DNA of 64,000 nt, taken from contig NZ_CP007585.1 of assembly GCF_000815065.1 (NCBI RefSeq), forward strand, positions 496,001 through 560,000, in the 5' to 3' direction. The translations under genes were made by a program, and so were the position numbers. A model generated the notes under the pieces. The model did not search any database. It saw only the letters and a program-made list of their open reading frames with translations, and was not told the DNA's origin. The DNA is from Mesomycoplasma flocculare ATCC 27399. Lineage in GTDB: Bacteria; Bacillota_I; Bacilli_A; Mycoplasmatales; Metamycoplasmataceae. This document shows, in pieces, positions 1 to 11,434 of this stretch (positions are counted from its first letter, which is position 1; every line of letters begins with the position of its first letter).

Positions 1-37
1 ATCTGTTTTAGCCCAAAGATTACAAATAGACGCGTAA

Positions 38-55
38 TTTTTTTTTTTTTTTTTT
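38..55. repeat. T18 homopolymer upstream of the DUF2779 gene
   Basis: An uninterrupted run of 18 T ends 15 nt before the ATG at 71. It is in the promoter/5' leader zone of the next gene. Runs of this length are prone to slipped-strand mispairing, so its length may vary between cells. Confidence 0.8.
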
Positions 56-70
56 GATTGGATTTTTAAA

Positions 71-1954
71 ATGGGGAAAATTAATTTTACGCATTATTTT
101 CGTTTACATACAAGCCAAAAGTACTTTATTTGGAATAATCTAGATTCAGATTTTTTTCCTTATTTTGATTTAGAAGAAGAAAATTTTGATAATTCAATTT
201 GAGACATTGATGCCTTAGCCCTTGAATCGACTAAATTTTCTGAATTACATATTAATATTTTTAAAAATTTCATCACAGAATTTCACCTATTTATTAAGAA
301 TAAATTTCCTGAAAGAAAAATTTGCATTGTATACCAAACAAAAATCGAAAGAAAAATTAGTCAAACATTAGAATTTTATAAAAGCGGGAAATGCGATATA
401 ATTTTCAATCCTTGCTTTGGATACCAACAGGCAACAGCAAATCCGTCTGTTTTTTTTATTTTTAGCAAAAAAATAAGTATATTAAAATTATCAACCTCAA
501 CAAAAATTAGCGATTATCTAAGAGCTAATTGGGATTTTTGAATTTCTAGCTATTGCCTTCGTAAAATTTCAAAAGAGCTCAATCCAATTGAAGAAGTTTC
601 TTATTTTTTAATTGACACAGTCGAGACACCAAGAAAAAATAAAACAGAGTTTCATGAAACTTTATGAGTTTCAACTAATAAAAGTGTAAAATTAGCAATA
701 AAATCTGAACGCGAAGGACCTAATTATTTTTTAGCTAAAAAAATTGCCAAACAAAATGGTTTAACTCTTTCAGAATTTAAAAATCCTGATTTTTTAGACC
801 AAAACAAAATAATTAGAAATCTTGTAAGAAATTCAATTGAAAAAATTTCGGCTGTAAAAAATAAAAAAATTGCCAAAATGATACCAATAAAAATCGCTAT
901 AAAGGAAATTGAAGAAGCTAAAAATATCAAAACATTTAGCGCTCCTAAAGATATTGATAATAGCAGTTTTGAAAAAAATCCTGATTTTAACGTATTAATC
1001 GCACATTTTTATCCACAATTTGCAAATATTAATGGAACACTTTTAAAAGCAAATAATATTTTGACATTAATAAAAAATGAAGAAAAGAAACTTATTTTTG
1101 AAAAAAATTCTTATTGATTTAATTTTTTTCAAAAAAATAATTTTATTATTATTAATGATTTTAAAAAATTAAATGAATTTTTGCTAAATTTTCAGAATAA
1201 AAAAATTGTTTGATATGACTTTGAGGCGTTTTCTTTGCCTTTTCCGCCCATTGATTATGTGCGGCCTTTTCAACAAATTGTTTCTCAGCTTTCAATAGTA
1301 ATTACGGAAAATGGAAAAATTTTATCGCAAGATTTTATAAATTCTAATCTTGTCTTTGACCCTAAAAATTATTGCTGAGAAAATTTCTGCAAAATAATTG
1401 ACAAAATTTACAACGAAAATGCGGATTTTTATGTTGTTTTTAACAAATCATATGAACTTACAAGGCTAAGAGAAATGCTTGACATAATATTTAAAAATTA
1501 TCTTGAGAAAATGCCATACCATGAAGCAAGTAAAGAGGTTGAAAAATACGAGCTAAAAGTAGATAAAATAATCAAAAAAACCATTGATTTAAAAGATCCT
1601 TTTGCAAACTATTGAATTCTAATCTCGGATCTTAAGGGTTGTTATTCAATTAAAAAAATTGAAAATTTTATCAATAAATACAAATATAATTTAGAAAGAT
1701 TAATTATTCCATACAATAAATTAGCAGTAAAAAACGGGCTAGAAGCAATGACTAAATCAATAGATCGCTATTTTAATTTTATTGGTGATAATGAGTGAGA
1801 TAAAATAAAAACCGATTTACAATTGTATTGTCAAAATGATGTAATTGCTATGATTATGGTTTGAGATTTTCTCAATTTTATTTATGATAATATTAATAAA
1901 AATGAGAAAATATTAGTAATTAATCCCAAAAAAGTCACACTTTTTAGTAATTAG
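71..1954 (+). CDS. DUF2779 family protein with DEDD-exonuclease-like C-terminal half
   Basis: 627 codons with in-frame TGA read as Trp. The C-terminal third has a YDFEAF motif (about residue 380) followed by a Pro-rich segment and VRPFQQIVSQLS, then near the C-terminus YCQNDVIAMIMVWDFL. This pairing of D-x-E with a late YCxxD is typical of DUF2779 and looks like motifs I and III of RNase-H-fold DEDD exonucleases. The N-terminal two thirds match nothing I recognise. Substrate is unknown; a nuclease role is inferred from fold motifs only. The ATG at 71 follows GATTGGA and the T18 tract. The stop overlaps the convergent ruvB stop by 4 nt. Confidence 0.8.
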
Positions 1955-2916
1955 TTAGTTGCGCTATTTTTTAATTCTTCTAAATAATTTCTGCCTTTTT
2001 TTGTTATACGACGGCCTCGTGAGGTTTTCTCGATTAACTCTCTTTCAATTAAGGGCGGCTCAATTATGTTAACAATGGTTTGGCGGTGTTCTTTTAAAAC
2101 GCTTGAAATTACATCAAGTGCCACGGATTTTCCTTTAAAAATTTTTACAAGAACTGTTAGATATTCAATATTTATTTGTGTAAGACCTTGATTATAAATT
2201 CCTATGCTATCAAAAGTTCTATTAACAATTTCGCGATCTATGCGTTTAGCATTTAAAACCAGTGCAAAATCTCGGATTCTTTTTAATAAATTATTCGCAA
2301 TTCTTGGTGTGTTATTCGAAAAACCAGCAACATATTTAACAATTTCTACATTCATTTTAAGCTTTAAAACTGATGCTGAATTACGGATAATTTGAATCAT
2401 TTCATCAAGTGTATAATCAACAATTTTGGCTACAAAGCCAAAACGATTTTGTAATGGTGTTGAAATTTGCGCTAATTTTGTTGAAGCACCAATTAATGTA
2501 AATTGCGGTAATTTCATGCGCATAATTTTCCTTTCTCCATCAACTCCAATTTGCAAATCAATTACAAATTCCTCCATTGCAGCGTATAAAAGTTCTTCAA
2601 TATTTTTATTAATTCCGTGAATTTCGTCAATAAAAATGATCGTATCCTGCGATATATTAGCCAAAACAGCAAGTACATCTGATTTTTTTTCAAGCAAAGG
2701 GCCTTGAACATATTTGATTTTTGTTTCAAGAGTATTTGCAACAATATTTGCTAGTGTTGTTTTTCCTGTTCCAGGTGGCCCGTAAAATAAAATGTGATCC
2801 AATGATTGTTTTCTTTTTTGTGAAGAACTAATTAAAACTTGTAATGTTTCAACTAACTTTTTTTGTCCAATAAAATTTTCAAAACTTGTAGGCCTAACTT
2901 CTAAATTCTCTGGCAT
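1951..2916 (-). CDS. ruvB: Holliday junction branch migration ATPase RuvB
   Basis: 321 residues, full family length. RuvB is the AAA+ motor that drives branch migration on the RuvA tetramer. Visible motifs are Walker [10 protein letters not shown] near residue 46, Walker [10 protein letters not shown] near 95, sensor I IGAST, and the arginine-finger region GNRF-like LQNRFGF. A C-terminal winged-helix domain ends in [13 protein letters not shown]. It overlaps the end of ruvA by 23 nt, implying translational coupling. No ruvC is seen in the window, in line with many mollicutes that lack a recognisable RuvC. Confidence 0.97.
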   Translation of the reverse strand: MPENLEVRPTSFENFIGQKKLVETLQVLISSSQKRKQSLDHILFYGPPGTGKTTLANIVANTLETKIKYVQGPLLEKKSDVLAVLANISQDTIIFIDEIHGINKNIEELLYAAMEEFVIDLQIGVDGERKIMRMKLPQFTLIGASTKLAQISTPLQNRFGFVAKIVDYTLDEMIQIIRNSASVLKLKMNVEIVKYVAGFSNNTPRIANNLLKRIRDFALVLNAKRIDREIVNRTFDSIGIYNQGLTQINIEYLTVLVKIFKGKSVALDVISSVLKEHRQTIVNIIEPPLIERELIEKTSRGRRITKKGRNYLEELKNSATN

Positions 2917-3559
2917 TGGAAATAAGTTTAATTGCTTCTTCGATTAAGTTTTCAAAATTTTCACTAGGTTGAACTTTAGCAAGCGCATAATCAATTTGCC
3001 GCGATTTGAATCCTAACATTTTCAACGAATCTTCAAGATTTGATGCGGTTTTATCTTCAAGAAAAGTTTTTTGCAGTGCAATATCTTCTAAATCATCGTT
3101 TTTTTCTAATAATTTTTTCGCAGGTTCTGTGTTTAATTCATCAGGTTGGTTTTTATCATTTTCAGCAAATTTTCTATATTTTCGGTGGAACTCAAAAACA
3201 ATTTGTTTTGCATTTTTTTCAGAAAGATAAGGAATTTTTGAAAGTGATTTTCAATCATTACTTGCAATTAAATTAATTACATTTTGCATTCCGGAATTAA
3301 GGGCTGAAATTGCTGTTTTGGGCCCAATTCCTTGAATTGAAATTAGATCCTCAAACAAAATTCGCTCCCGGAAGCTCGCAAAGCCGTAGGTTATTTTTGT
3401 ATAATCATTTTCGTATTCATAAAGATAAATTTTGCGATTTTCATCACGGCTAAAACGGTCTATTCGCGGCACATAAACCAGATAACCGCTCCCGTGATTA
3501 TCAATAATTAGATAATTTTTGTTTTTCGATACTATTTTTCCATATTGGTAAATTTGCAT
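2894..3559 (-). CDS. ruvA: Holliday junction DNA-binding protein RuvA
   Basis: 221 residues, read through one TGA at about residue 103. The N-terminal OB-fold begins [12 protein letters not shown]. The helix-hairpin-helix [15 protein letters not shown] sits near residues 80-95, as in other RuvA proteins. The last 50 residues form the flexible domain III that contacts RuvB. The start has GGAG 6 nt upstream. A 101-nt gap separates it from the preceding gene, so it may have its own promoter, but I see no strong -10 box there. Confidence 0.95.
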
Positions 3560-3660
3560 ATTTGCTCCATTTTTATTTTTTCAAATTAATTTAAAAATTT
3601 TGTTAAAAAAAAACTTAAAAAAAGAAAAAATAAAGAAAAAAGGCAAAATTTTACTGTTTA

Positions 3661-5085
3661 TCAATAATAAAGCGGAAAATTTTTATTTGAAAAATTAAAC
3701 TTGGCAATCATTTCCTTTTTCATTATAATCTTAATTTTTTCCTTGCGCGCATATTCGGCAAGGGAAGAAATAATGATGTCGTTACTATCCGTTGATTCTT
3801 TAAAAGTTATTTGATCTGCGATAAACAAAATTGAAGGTTTTTCAATGTCAAGATAGTAAAACAGTTTTGAATCAACTATTTTTTGATAACAAATATTATT
3901 AATATAGCTAATATCAATATCGAGCATATTAATTTCTGATTCAATTAGAAAAATAAATTTTTGAAATTCAATTGGTAAATTTCGTAATTTTTGTGCAACT
4001 ACATAATTTATTTTATAGATTTTTCTAGAATGGTCAAAATTTGAATTTGTTGTTAAAAATCTAATTAAATTGTCAATTTTTTGACTCTGATAAAAGTCAA
4101 AATTATAAACTTGATAAGCAAGTTTATTAGTTGAAAATTCGTAGATCTCGCCAAATTTATAATCATTAATATTAAAAGTGGTAGTCATATTTTTCGCATT
4201 TTCAATAATTGTTTTGAAAGTTTGACTACTTGATTTTATTTCCAAAAAGTCAATTTTTTTGTTAATAATATGATCAAAAAATTTATAAATTTCTATTTTT
4301 CAGTCATAATTTATTTTGCGGTCGAGATCAATAATTGTTCAAAATAAAAAAATCTTAAAATTATGGATTTTTACATAATTTTTATAATAATTTTTAATTT
4401 TTTCAAGAAATTTCGGTGATTGTGCACAGATTTGCATAATTAAAATATTCTCAAAATATAAAATTGTAAAATCAGAAATTTGTTTAAAAAATAAAAATTT
4501 TTTATTATAAGAAATAAAGAAATTTTTAACAAATTCAACACTTATCTGAAAAGGGAAATTAAAGGCAGCAAGAAAACTCGAATTTTCAAAATTCAAAATT
4601 AATTTATCCACTATTCGATTTTCAAAAATTTCTTTATTTTTATTTAAATCAATGATTGGTTTATGCACTTCTTGGATAACAAAACCATTTTCGGGTTTTT
4701 CCTGAAAAAAAACTTGAAAATGGTTGTTAAATAGCATTTTTTTTTTAAACTCCACCAAAATTGTTTTTTTTTCTCAGTTTTTTAAAATAGACAAAAAAAT
4801 TTGTTGATACGGTTTTTCAAGTAAGCTAATAAAATCATCCTCTGTAATTCAAAGCCCTGATAGCAAGTTCTTGTTTCTGAGCGTATATTTTAATGATGGA
4901 AGCGAAAATACATCACTAACTCTAATTCTTTTTAATTCAGAATCATAAGTGAAAGGAATTGAAAAAGTTTTTTTTGTTTTTTTATTATATATAAAAATTA
5001 AAGTTGCAATTAAAAAAACAAGAAAAAAAACAGAAACTAAAATAATTAGAGCGATTAATAAAAAAAGTTTAATATCTAGAAGCAT
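3661..5085 (-). CDS. membrane-anchored protein of unknown function (474 aa)
   Basis: One continuous frame if TGA is Trp; under the standard code it would look like three fragments. Residues 5-33 form a single strong transmembrane segment (LFLLIALIILVSVFFLVFLI), followed by Lys/Thr residues and a 440-residue Asn/Phe/Lys-rich domain that should face the cytoplasm. The C-terminal 200 residues have an alternating strand/helix pattern with some likeness to a degenerate EAL fold (for example FGEIYEFSTNKLAY), but no catalytic EAL motif is visible, so this is a weak guess. A run of 10 A lies inside the gene (4737-4746). It starts 2 nt after the pcrA stop, so it is part of that operon. Confidence 0.75.
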
Positions 5086-5087
5086 TT

Positions 5088-7349
5088 CTATGAAATTTTC
5101 TCTATTGACTTATGCGTTTTTAAAAGAGTTTTTATCCCAGCATCGCCAGGAATATCAAAAAATTTAACTAAAATTGAATCGGCCCTGACTTCAAGAACGA
5201 TTCCCTTCCCGAATTTTAAATGGCTAATCTGGTCGCCAGTTATAAATTCAATATTATCAGATTCGCTTCTTGCATAATTCAATTTACCGGTTGCATCAAG
5301 TTTACGGAACTGATATAACTGCTCCGCTTTAATTTTCATTTCTTTAATAAATGGGGAAATACTATTATAATCGCTTGCAAATTTATGGTTAAAATCACGA
5401 GAAACCGGTAAACTTCGATAGCCATTTGTTATGTATAAAACCCTCTTAGCACGAGTAACTGCTACAAAAGCGAGTCTTCTTTCTTCTTCGTATTCATCGC
5501 GCGAATTTAAATCCAGTACTTTTTGTGTTGGAAAAATTCCTTGGTTCATGCCAACAAGAAAAACATATTCAAATTCAAGACCTTTTGAAGAATGAACAGT
5601 TAAAAGATTTATTTTGTTTAGTGATTCTGTTTGTTCAAAATGCGAAATTGCGGCATAATCAAGATAATCAGCTAATTTTTTATCTGGGTTTTGGCTTTGC
5701 CAATTATCTAGTGTTTTGTAATATTTTTCCAAAAGCTCGCGCGTATCAGAGGCTTGTTTTGGATCCTTAATAGCATTAAAATAGTCAATTTTTTTTAAAA
5801 AAGAGTCTAAAACTTGCGAATAAAGTTTAAAAACAGATGGTCTTTTCTCTTCAATTTCAGTTTTAAATCTTTTTGCCGCAGAAATTCTTTCTAAAAGAGT
5901 TTTAATTTTAACTTGATTATCGTGACTTAAAGGAATTTTTCCATGTTTTTCCTTTAAATTTATCCTTCCTGAATAATAATTAAATAAAAAATCGTATAAG
6001 TTAAGGCCAAACTGTTCAGCTAAAGCAATTAATTTGCCAACAGTTACAGAACCAATTTTTTTTGGCGGTACATTTATTATTTGCTCAAAAGCATATGGAT
6101 CCGAATTTTCGATTACTTTTAAAAAATAAACAGCATCCCGGACTTCCTTTTTAGCAGCTAACGGTGAGCTACCATGCTTAAAATACGGAATGTTGTGAGC
6201 ATCTAATTTATCACTTATTTGACGAAAATAAAAATTTGAACGGGCGAGAATTGCAATATCAGAATAATTTACTTTGTTTTTTGTAATCAAATCAAGAATT
6301 TTATTATAAATTCACTCAACTTCGATGCCGCGTTCGCTTGTTAGGTCTTCAAAATGGATATCAATTTGTTCATTTGAGATAGCTACCAAATTTTTCTTAA
6401 TTCTGTTTTTATTATTCGAAATTAAATGATTTGCGGCATCGAGAATATTTTGCGTTGAACGATAATTTTTATCTAGAACTACCGTTTGCAAATTAGGAAA
6501 ATCTTTTTCTAAATTTAAAATTAATGAAGGATCGGCTCCTCGCCAAGAATAAATTGTCTGATCAGGATCACCAACAACAACTAAACGAGTTTTATTTTTA
6601 ATAAAAAATTTTAAAATTGAATATTGAATTAACGAAGTATCCTGAAATTCGTCAACTAAAACAAAGTCAAACTTTTTCTGCCAACGACTAGAAATTTCTT
6701 CATTTATTTCAAAAGCAATTTTAGTATAAAGCAAAAGATCATCAAAGTCAATTATATTAGTTTCTTTTGTTTTTTCTACATACTTTTGATAAACTTGCGC
6801 TTTGATATTTTCAATTTCATTATTTGCTTTCAAAAACATTTCTTCGGGGGTTTTTTCTAAATTTTTCGCATTTGAAATAAATTGAATCGCTTGAAAAGCG
6901 CTTATTTTGGACTCATCACGGTCTTCATGTGATTTTAAATGTTTTCCTAAAAGTTTTTCGACAATGTTTCTTTGATCTTGTTCATCGATTATATTAAAAC
7001 GAGGGTTATTAATCGGAATTTCCGCTAATTCAACAATTTTTTTTGCTTCTGTTCGTAAAATTAAATTACAAAGTGAGTGAAAGGTAAAAATATGTACATC
7101 TTTTGCTTTCTCCCCAACCAACTTTTCAACACGAACACGCATCTCCTCTGCTGCTTTATTTGTAAAAGTAAGGGCCAAAATTCGGTTTGGGTAAGTTAAT
7201 GATTCATTAATTATATAAGCAATTTTTTTTGTTAGCACAGAGGTTTTCCCTGTGCCTGCCCCGGCAACAATTCTTAAATGGGCGCTATTAGTAATCACAG
7301 CGATTTTTTGCTTTTCATTAAGTTGTGATAAAATATTTTGCGATGACAT
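5088..7349 (-). CDS. pcrA: UvrD/PcrA/Rep superfamily I DNA helicase
   Basis: 753 residues in one frame through a TGA near residue 346. 3'-5' DNA helicases of this group act in repair, replication restart and removal of proteins from DNA. All core motifs are present: Walker A GAGTGKTS (I), DFDDLLLYT, LVDEFQDTS (II), VVGDPDQTIYSWRGA (III), VLDKNYRS (IV), TVHSSKGLEFEYVFLVG (V) and AFVAVTRAKRVL (VI). I chose ATG at 7349 because GGGAGGGG precedes it; an in-frame TTG at 7367 lies upstream of that Shine-Dalgarno. The C-terminus ends in a short Tudor-like segment (HLKFGKGIVLEV), typical of PcrA. Confidence 0.96.
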
Positions 7350-7351
7350 AT

Positions 7352-7987
7352 TTAATTCCCCTCCCAATAAACTGGAACAAAATTAGCCTGAATTGGATTT
7401 AAATAATTATTTTTCAAACTAGATTTTTTTAGATAAATTTCGGTTTTTGAATATCTGTCAACAATTGTTGTTTGTCTAGATCCTAAAATTGAAAGACTGT
7501 TAACTATCATAAAAAAAAAGTTAACTTTCGAAAATAAAGCGGGAAAACTAATGCTAATTTGTTGAAACAAACTGAGTTTTTGATTTTTAAAACGCTCAAA
7601 AAAATTAAAATCAATCCCAAAACTCAAGTCTAACAGCAAAGAGGCAATAAATAATGATATGATTCAGTTAATTGTTAAAAATATTTCTCTTTTGAATAAA
7701 ATTTTAATTTTATCTTTAAAATTTAAATTTTCTATGAGAAAATAAATTTTACTATTAGTAAAAAATTGACCTAATGTTTGACTTGAAAAAGCAACAAATA
7801 AAATTCGGTAAACCATTGTTATAAAAAAAACATTTAAAATTCAAAAATAAAATTTCCATTTTGCCCAACTTGTTAAGATTAAAAGCAAATAAAAAAATAA
7901 TAAAAATAATAAAAAAAGCAAAGCAAAATCAATCAACCCAGCAATAAAACGTCGTCAAAACCGTGCTCTTTCAAAATGATTTTTCAA
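7352..7987 (-). CDS. RDD family membrane protein
   Basis: 211 residues. The N-terminus carries the RDD-type signature FWRRFIAGLIDFALLFLL (around residues 8-26), where the Arg-Arg and Asp mark the first transmembrane helix. Three or four hydrophobic helices follow. RDD proteins are small multispanning proteins, some linked to ion exchange; function here is unknown. The only plausible start is TTG at 7987, 6 nt after AAAGGA and 14 nt after the asnS stop. It ends 2 nt before the pcrA ATG. Confidence 0.75.
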
Positions 7988-8000
7988 TTTTTTCCTTTTT

Positions 8001-9350
8001 TTACATTAAAATATTTTTATTTGTACGTGGAAAAGGAATAACATCACGGATATTTTCAATGCTAGTAACATACATCAAAAGTCGCTCAAAACCAAGTCCA
8101 AAACCACTAGATCCAGGGTTACCAAATTTTCTCAGATCCAGATACCATTGAAAATCCTCGATATTCATTTTCAATTCATGCATTCGTTCTAATAGTTTTT
8201 CATAACGTACTTCACGTTGTGATCCGCCGATTAGCTCACCAATTCCAGGAACTAAAAGATCAAAAGCAGCAACAGTTTGACCATCATCATTTTGGTGCAT
8301 ATAAAATGCTTTTAATGCTTTTGGATAATTTGTAATTACAACAGGCGAGTTAAAAATTTCTTCGGCTAAAAACCGCTCATGCTCCGTTTTTAAATCAGCG
8401 CCGAAAAACAAATCTTTTTCTTCAAACTTGTCTTGATGTTCTAAAAGTAATTCAATAGCTTTTTCGTAACTAATTTGACTAACTTGCGAATCACAGAATT
8501 GGATCAAACGGCGACGGAGGTTTTTATCTCCTACTTTTTCTAAAAACGTAAATTCATCCTTATTTCTAATTATAACTGATTTTATAACTTTTTGAACTAA
8601 TTTCACAGCTAATTCAATAATTTGCTCTAAATTATAAAATGCAACTTCAGGTTCAATCATCCAAAATTCAGCAGCATGTTTTCGTGTATTTGATCGCTCA
8701 GCACGAAATGTTGGCGCAAAAGTATAAACTTTTTTAAAACCTAACGCATAAGCTTCGGCATGCAATTGGCCTGTGACACCTAAAGTTGTTTTTTTGTTAA
8801 AAAATTCTTTTTTTTCATCATCTACAATAAAAACTTCTCCCGCGCCTTCGCCATCATTTGAAGTTAAAATTGGTGCAGAAAAATTAATAAAACCTTGACG
8901 ACTAAAAAACTTATGAATTTCATAAAAAAGTGATGATCTTAATTTCATTATCACACGAAATAAACGAGTTCGATGGCGAAAATGCGGCATTTGACGCAAT
9001 ATTTCAAGAGAAATTTCCTGATTTTGAATCGGAAAATTAGCGCTATAATTATGCCCTTTAATTTCAAAGTTTTCAACCAAAATCTCGCCAAATTGTTGAC
9101 GCTCAGGGGTGTTTGAAAAGATGCCTGAAATTTCAATTGCCATTCCAATTGCCAAATTTTCAGTTTTTTCAAATTCAATAAGATCACTTTTAAGAACGCA
9201 TTGCAGATTTTTAAATGATGAGCCATCATTTAATTCGATAAACATAATTTTTAAATTACCACGAATATTAGTAACTCATCCTTGAATTGTTACTTTTTTC
9301 TGATCGTGTAATTCAGGGTGTACACAAATTTCACTAATTGTCGCCAGCAT
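8001..9350 (-). CDS. asnS: asparaginyl-tRNA synthetase
   Basis: 449 residues. It charges tRNA-Asn with asparagine. An N-terminal OB anticodon-binding domain (VTIQGWVTNIRGN) is followed by a class II core: motif 2 FAPTFRAERSNTRKHAAEFW and motif 3 GFGLGFERLLMYVTSI. The absence of an AspRS-type insertion domain supports AsnRS. The start at 9350 has GGAG 9 nt upstream; a later in-frame ATG (9245) would delete part of the OB domain. It heads the operon that runs toward pcrA. Confidence 0.97.
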
Positions 9351-9395
9351 ATTTTTACTCCACATTTATAAAATTTATAAAATAAAATCTTTATT

Positions 9396-9401
9396 ATTAT
9401 A
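9396..9401 (-). promoter_or_regulatory. -10 box for asnS operon
   Basis: TATAAT on the minus strand preceded by TGG, giving the extended form TGnTATAAT. It lies 46 nt before the asnS ATG. No clear -35 box. The remaining intergenic region up to glyA (about 350 nt) is AT-rich and I see no RNA gene or ORF in it. Confidence 0.7.
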
Positions 9402-9745
9402 CCATAAAATTTGGCTTTGCACTACTTGTTATTAGCATAAAAATTTGCATAAACCTTTTAAAAAAATTTTTTTAATCGACTTTTTAAAAGAAGGTGTAAA
9501 AATTGAATCTTTTACATAAAACATAATTAAAAAAAATCGAAAATAAAAAAACGGTAAAACGGTTATTGTAGTTAGAAATTAAAAATTTGTCGTAAAAAAC
9601 AGAGTTGTAATATAGTATAAAAAAAATAAAATTTATAAAGTTGTTTCAATTTTAGTAAAAAAATTTTTAAACAAAACACAAAAATTTTGTAAATTCAAAA
9701 AAAGTTAAAAAACTCTAAAAAATACTTTAATTTTTATTTTTAGTA

Positions 9746-9751
9746 TATAAT
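9746..9751 (+). promoter_or_regulatory. -10 box for glyA
   Basis: TATAAT ending 13 nt before the glyA ATG. With the usual 6-8 nt between box and transcription start, the mRNA would have a leader of about 6 nt or less. No Shine-Dalgarno is present. Confidence 0.65.
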
Positions 9752-9764
9752 TTATAGATCAAAA

Positions 9765-11021
9765 ATGTACAAAAGAGTCAAACTTAAAGATAAACTAATT
9801 TCCAAGCTGATTAATTTAGAAACTAAAAGACAAAATAATCAAATTGAACTAATCGCAAGTGAAAATTATGCATCTGAAGACGTTCTTTTTGCAAATGGCA
9901 CAAGTCTTAGCAATAAATATGGCGAAGGATATCCAGGAAAACGTTATTATGGCGGATGCAAATTCATTGATAAAATTGAGTTAATTGCAATCGAAAGAGC
10001 AAAAAAATTGTTTGGTACTAGTTTTGCAAATGTCCAACCTTATTCAGGATCAAGCGCAAATGCAGCTGTTTTTGCAGCAATTTTAAAACCAGGCGATAAA
10101 ATTCTTGGGCTTGATTTAAATTCTGGAGGGCATTTAACTCACGGTTATAAAATTAATTTTTCGGGAATGTTTTATTTAGGTATTAGTTATTATTTGGATA
10201 AAAATGAACTTCTTGATTATGATGAAATTGAAAAAATAGCTGTAAAAACAAGGCCTAATTTAATTATTTGTGGCTATTCTGCTTATTCAGGGACAATTGA
10301 TTTTATCCGGTTTCGCAAGATTGCTGATAAAGTAGGAGCTTTTTTACTTGCTGATATTGCACATATTGCTGGGCTTGTTGCAACAAAAAATCATCCTTCG
10401 CCAGTAGGAATCGCTCATGTGATAACCGCCACAACCCAAAAAACTTTGCGAGGGCCAAGAGGCGGCCTTATTTTAACAAACGATAAAGAAATTGCAGCTA
10501 AAATTGATAAAATTGTTTTTCCCGGAATTCAAGGCGGACCGCTTTTTAATACAATCGCTGCCAAAGCCGTCGCTTTTAATGAGGCATTACAACCTTGATT
10601 TTCACAATATTGCGCACAAATTGTGAAAAACGCTAGTCATTTTGCAAATGAATTTAAAAAAAAGGGGGTTAGACTCATTTCAAATGGAACAAGAAATCAC
10701 CTTTTTATAATTGATGTTCTTAATTCCTATAATTTAAACGGCAAACAAGCCCAAATTTTATTAGAATCAGTTAACATTATCACAAACAAAAACACCATCC
10801 CCAACGATTCTTTAAGTCCTTTTGTAACTTCAGGACTTCGTTTAGGAACCCCAGCAATGACCTCGCGTGGTTTTAAAGAAAATGAATTTAGTCAACTAGC
10901 TGAAATAATTGATTTTGTTCTACGAAAAAAAGAACTAAACCCTCTAGAAATTGCGGAAATTAAGGCAAAAGTGGAACACCTAGCGCTGAATTTCCCAATT
11001 AAAAGAAGTTACTGAACCTAA
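9765..11021 (+). CDS. glyA: serine hydroxymethyltransferase
   Basis: 418 residues, full length, read through TGA at 10596 and 11013. It is a PLP enzyme interconverting serine and glycine with tetrahydrofolate. Seen: [10 protein letters not shown], the tetrahydrofolate/PLP region [14 protein letters not shown], and the Schiff-base lysine K226 in [14 protein letters not shown]. The residue before the lysine is Gln225, whereas most SHMTs have His there. The ATG follows the -10 box closely with no Shine-Dalgarno. It is likely monocistronic, since the next gene is convergent. Confidence 0.97.
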
Positions 11022-11088
11022 AAAGTTTGTTTTTGTAATAAATTGGCAAAAAAGCTATGAATTATTGCATATTTTACCTTTTTGTTAG

Positions 11089-11106
11089 TTTTTTTTTTTT
11101 TTTTTT
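11089..11106. repeat. T18 homopolymer between glyA and the convergent small gene
   Basis: Eighteen consecutive T. On the plus strand it could serve as the U-tract ending the glyA transcript, although the hairpin before it is weak. On the minus strand it overlaps the stop codon (11105-11107) of the neighbouring gene. Confidence 0.75.
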
Positions 11107-11434
11107 ATAAAGTTGTCAGCGTATTTCCAAAAGCGAAAACAAAGCCGCCAACAAGAAAAATTACGCAAAGAATTATATGTAAATTATATTTTGCTCGTTG
11201 CCAAGCAGGCAAAAACATACCTGTTTTTTCATAACTTAAGTGCTTTCTGCTAGGATTTTCGTTTTTTCAATCTTTAATCTGTAATTCTTTATATTTTTTT
11301 ATTTTGTTTCTTGTATATTTATGAAAAGAAATTGAAACAAATGCTAACACAAAAAAAATAACTGAAAGCGTAATTAATATAGGCTGTGGAAGATTGATAA
11401 CCCTAATTCCCGTGTAAAATGGATTAGTTTTCAT
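11105..11434 (-). CDS. small two-helix membrane protein, unknown function
   Basis: 109 residues, starting MKTNPFYTGIRV, with an in-frame TGA at Trp56. Two hydrophobic helices (about residues 19-37, ILITLSVIFFVLAFVSIS, and 84-104, LHIILCVIFLVGGFVFAFG) flank a basic linker of about 45 residues. The start is well supported by AGGATAGG just upstream of the ATG. The layout resembles a small membrane subunit such as SecG, but there is no convincing sequence likeness, so I leave it unnamed. Confidence 0.7.

Noticed and set aside
7350-7367. TTG at 7367 as pcrA start.
   Set aside because: The Shine-Dalgarno GGGAGGGG lies between it and ATG 7349.
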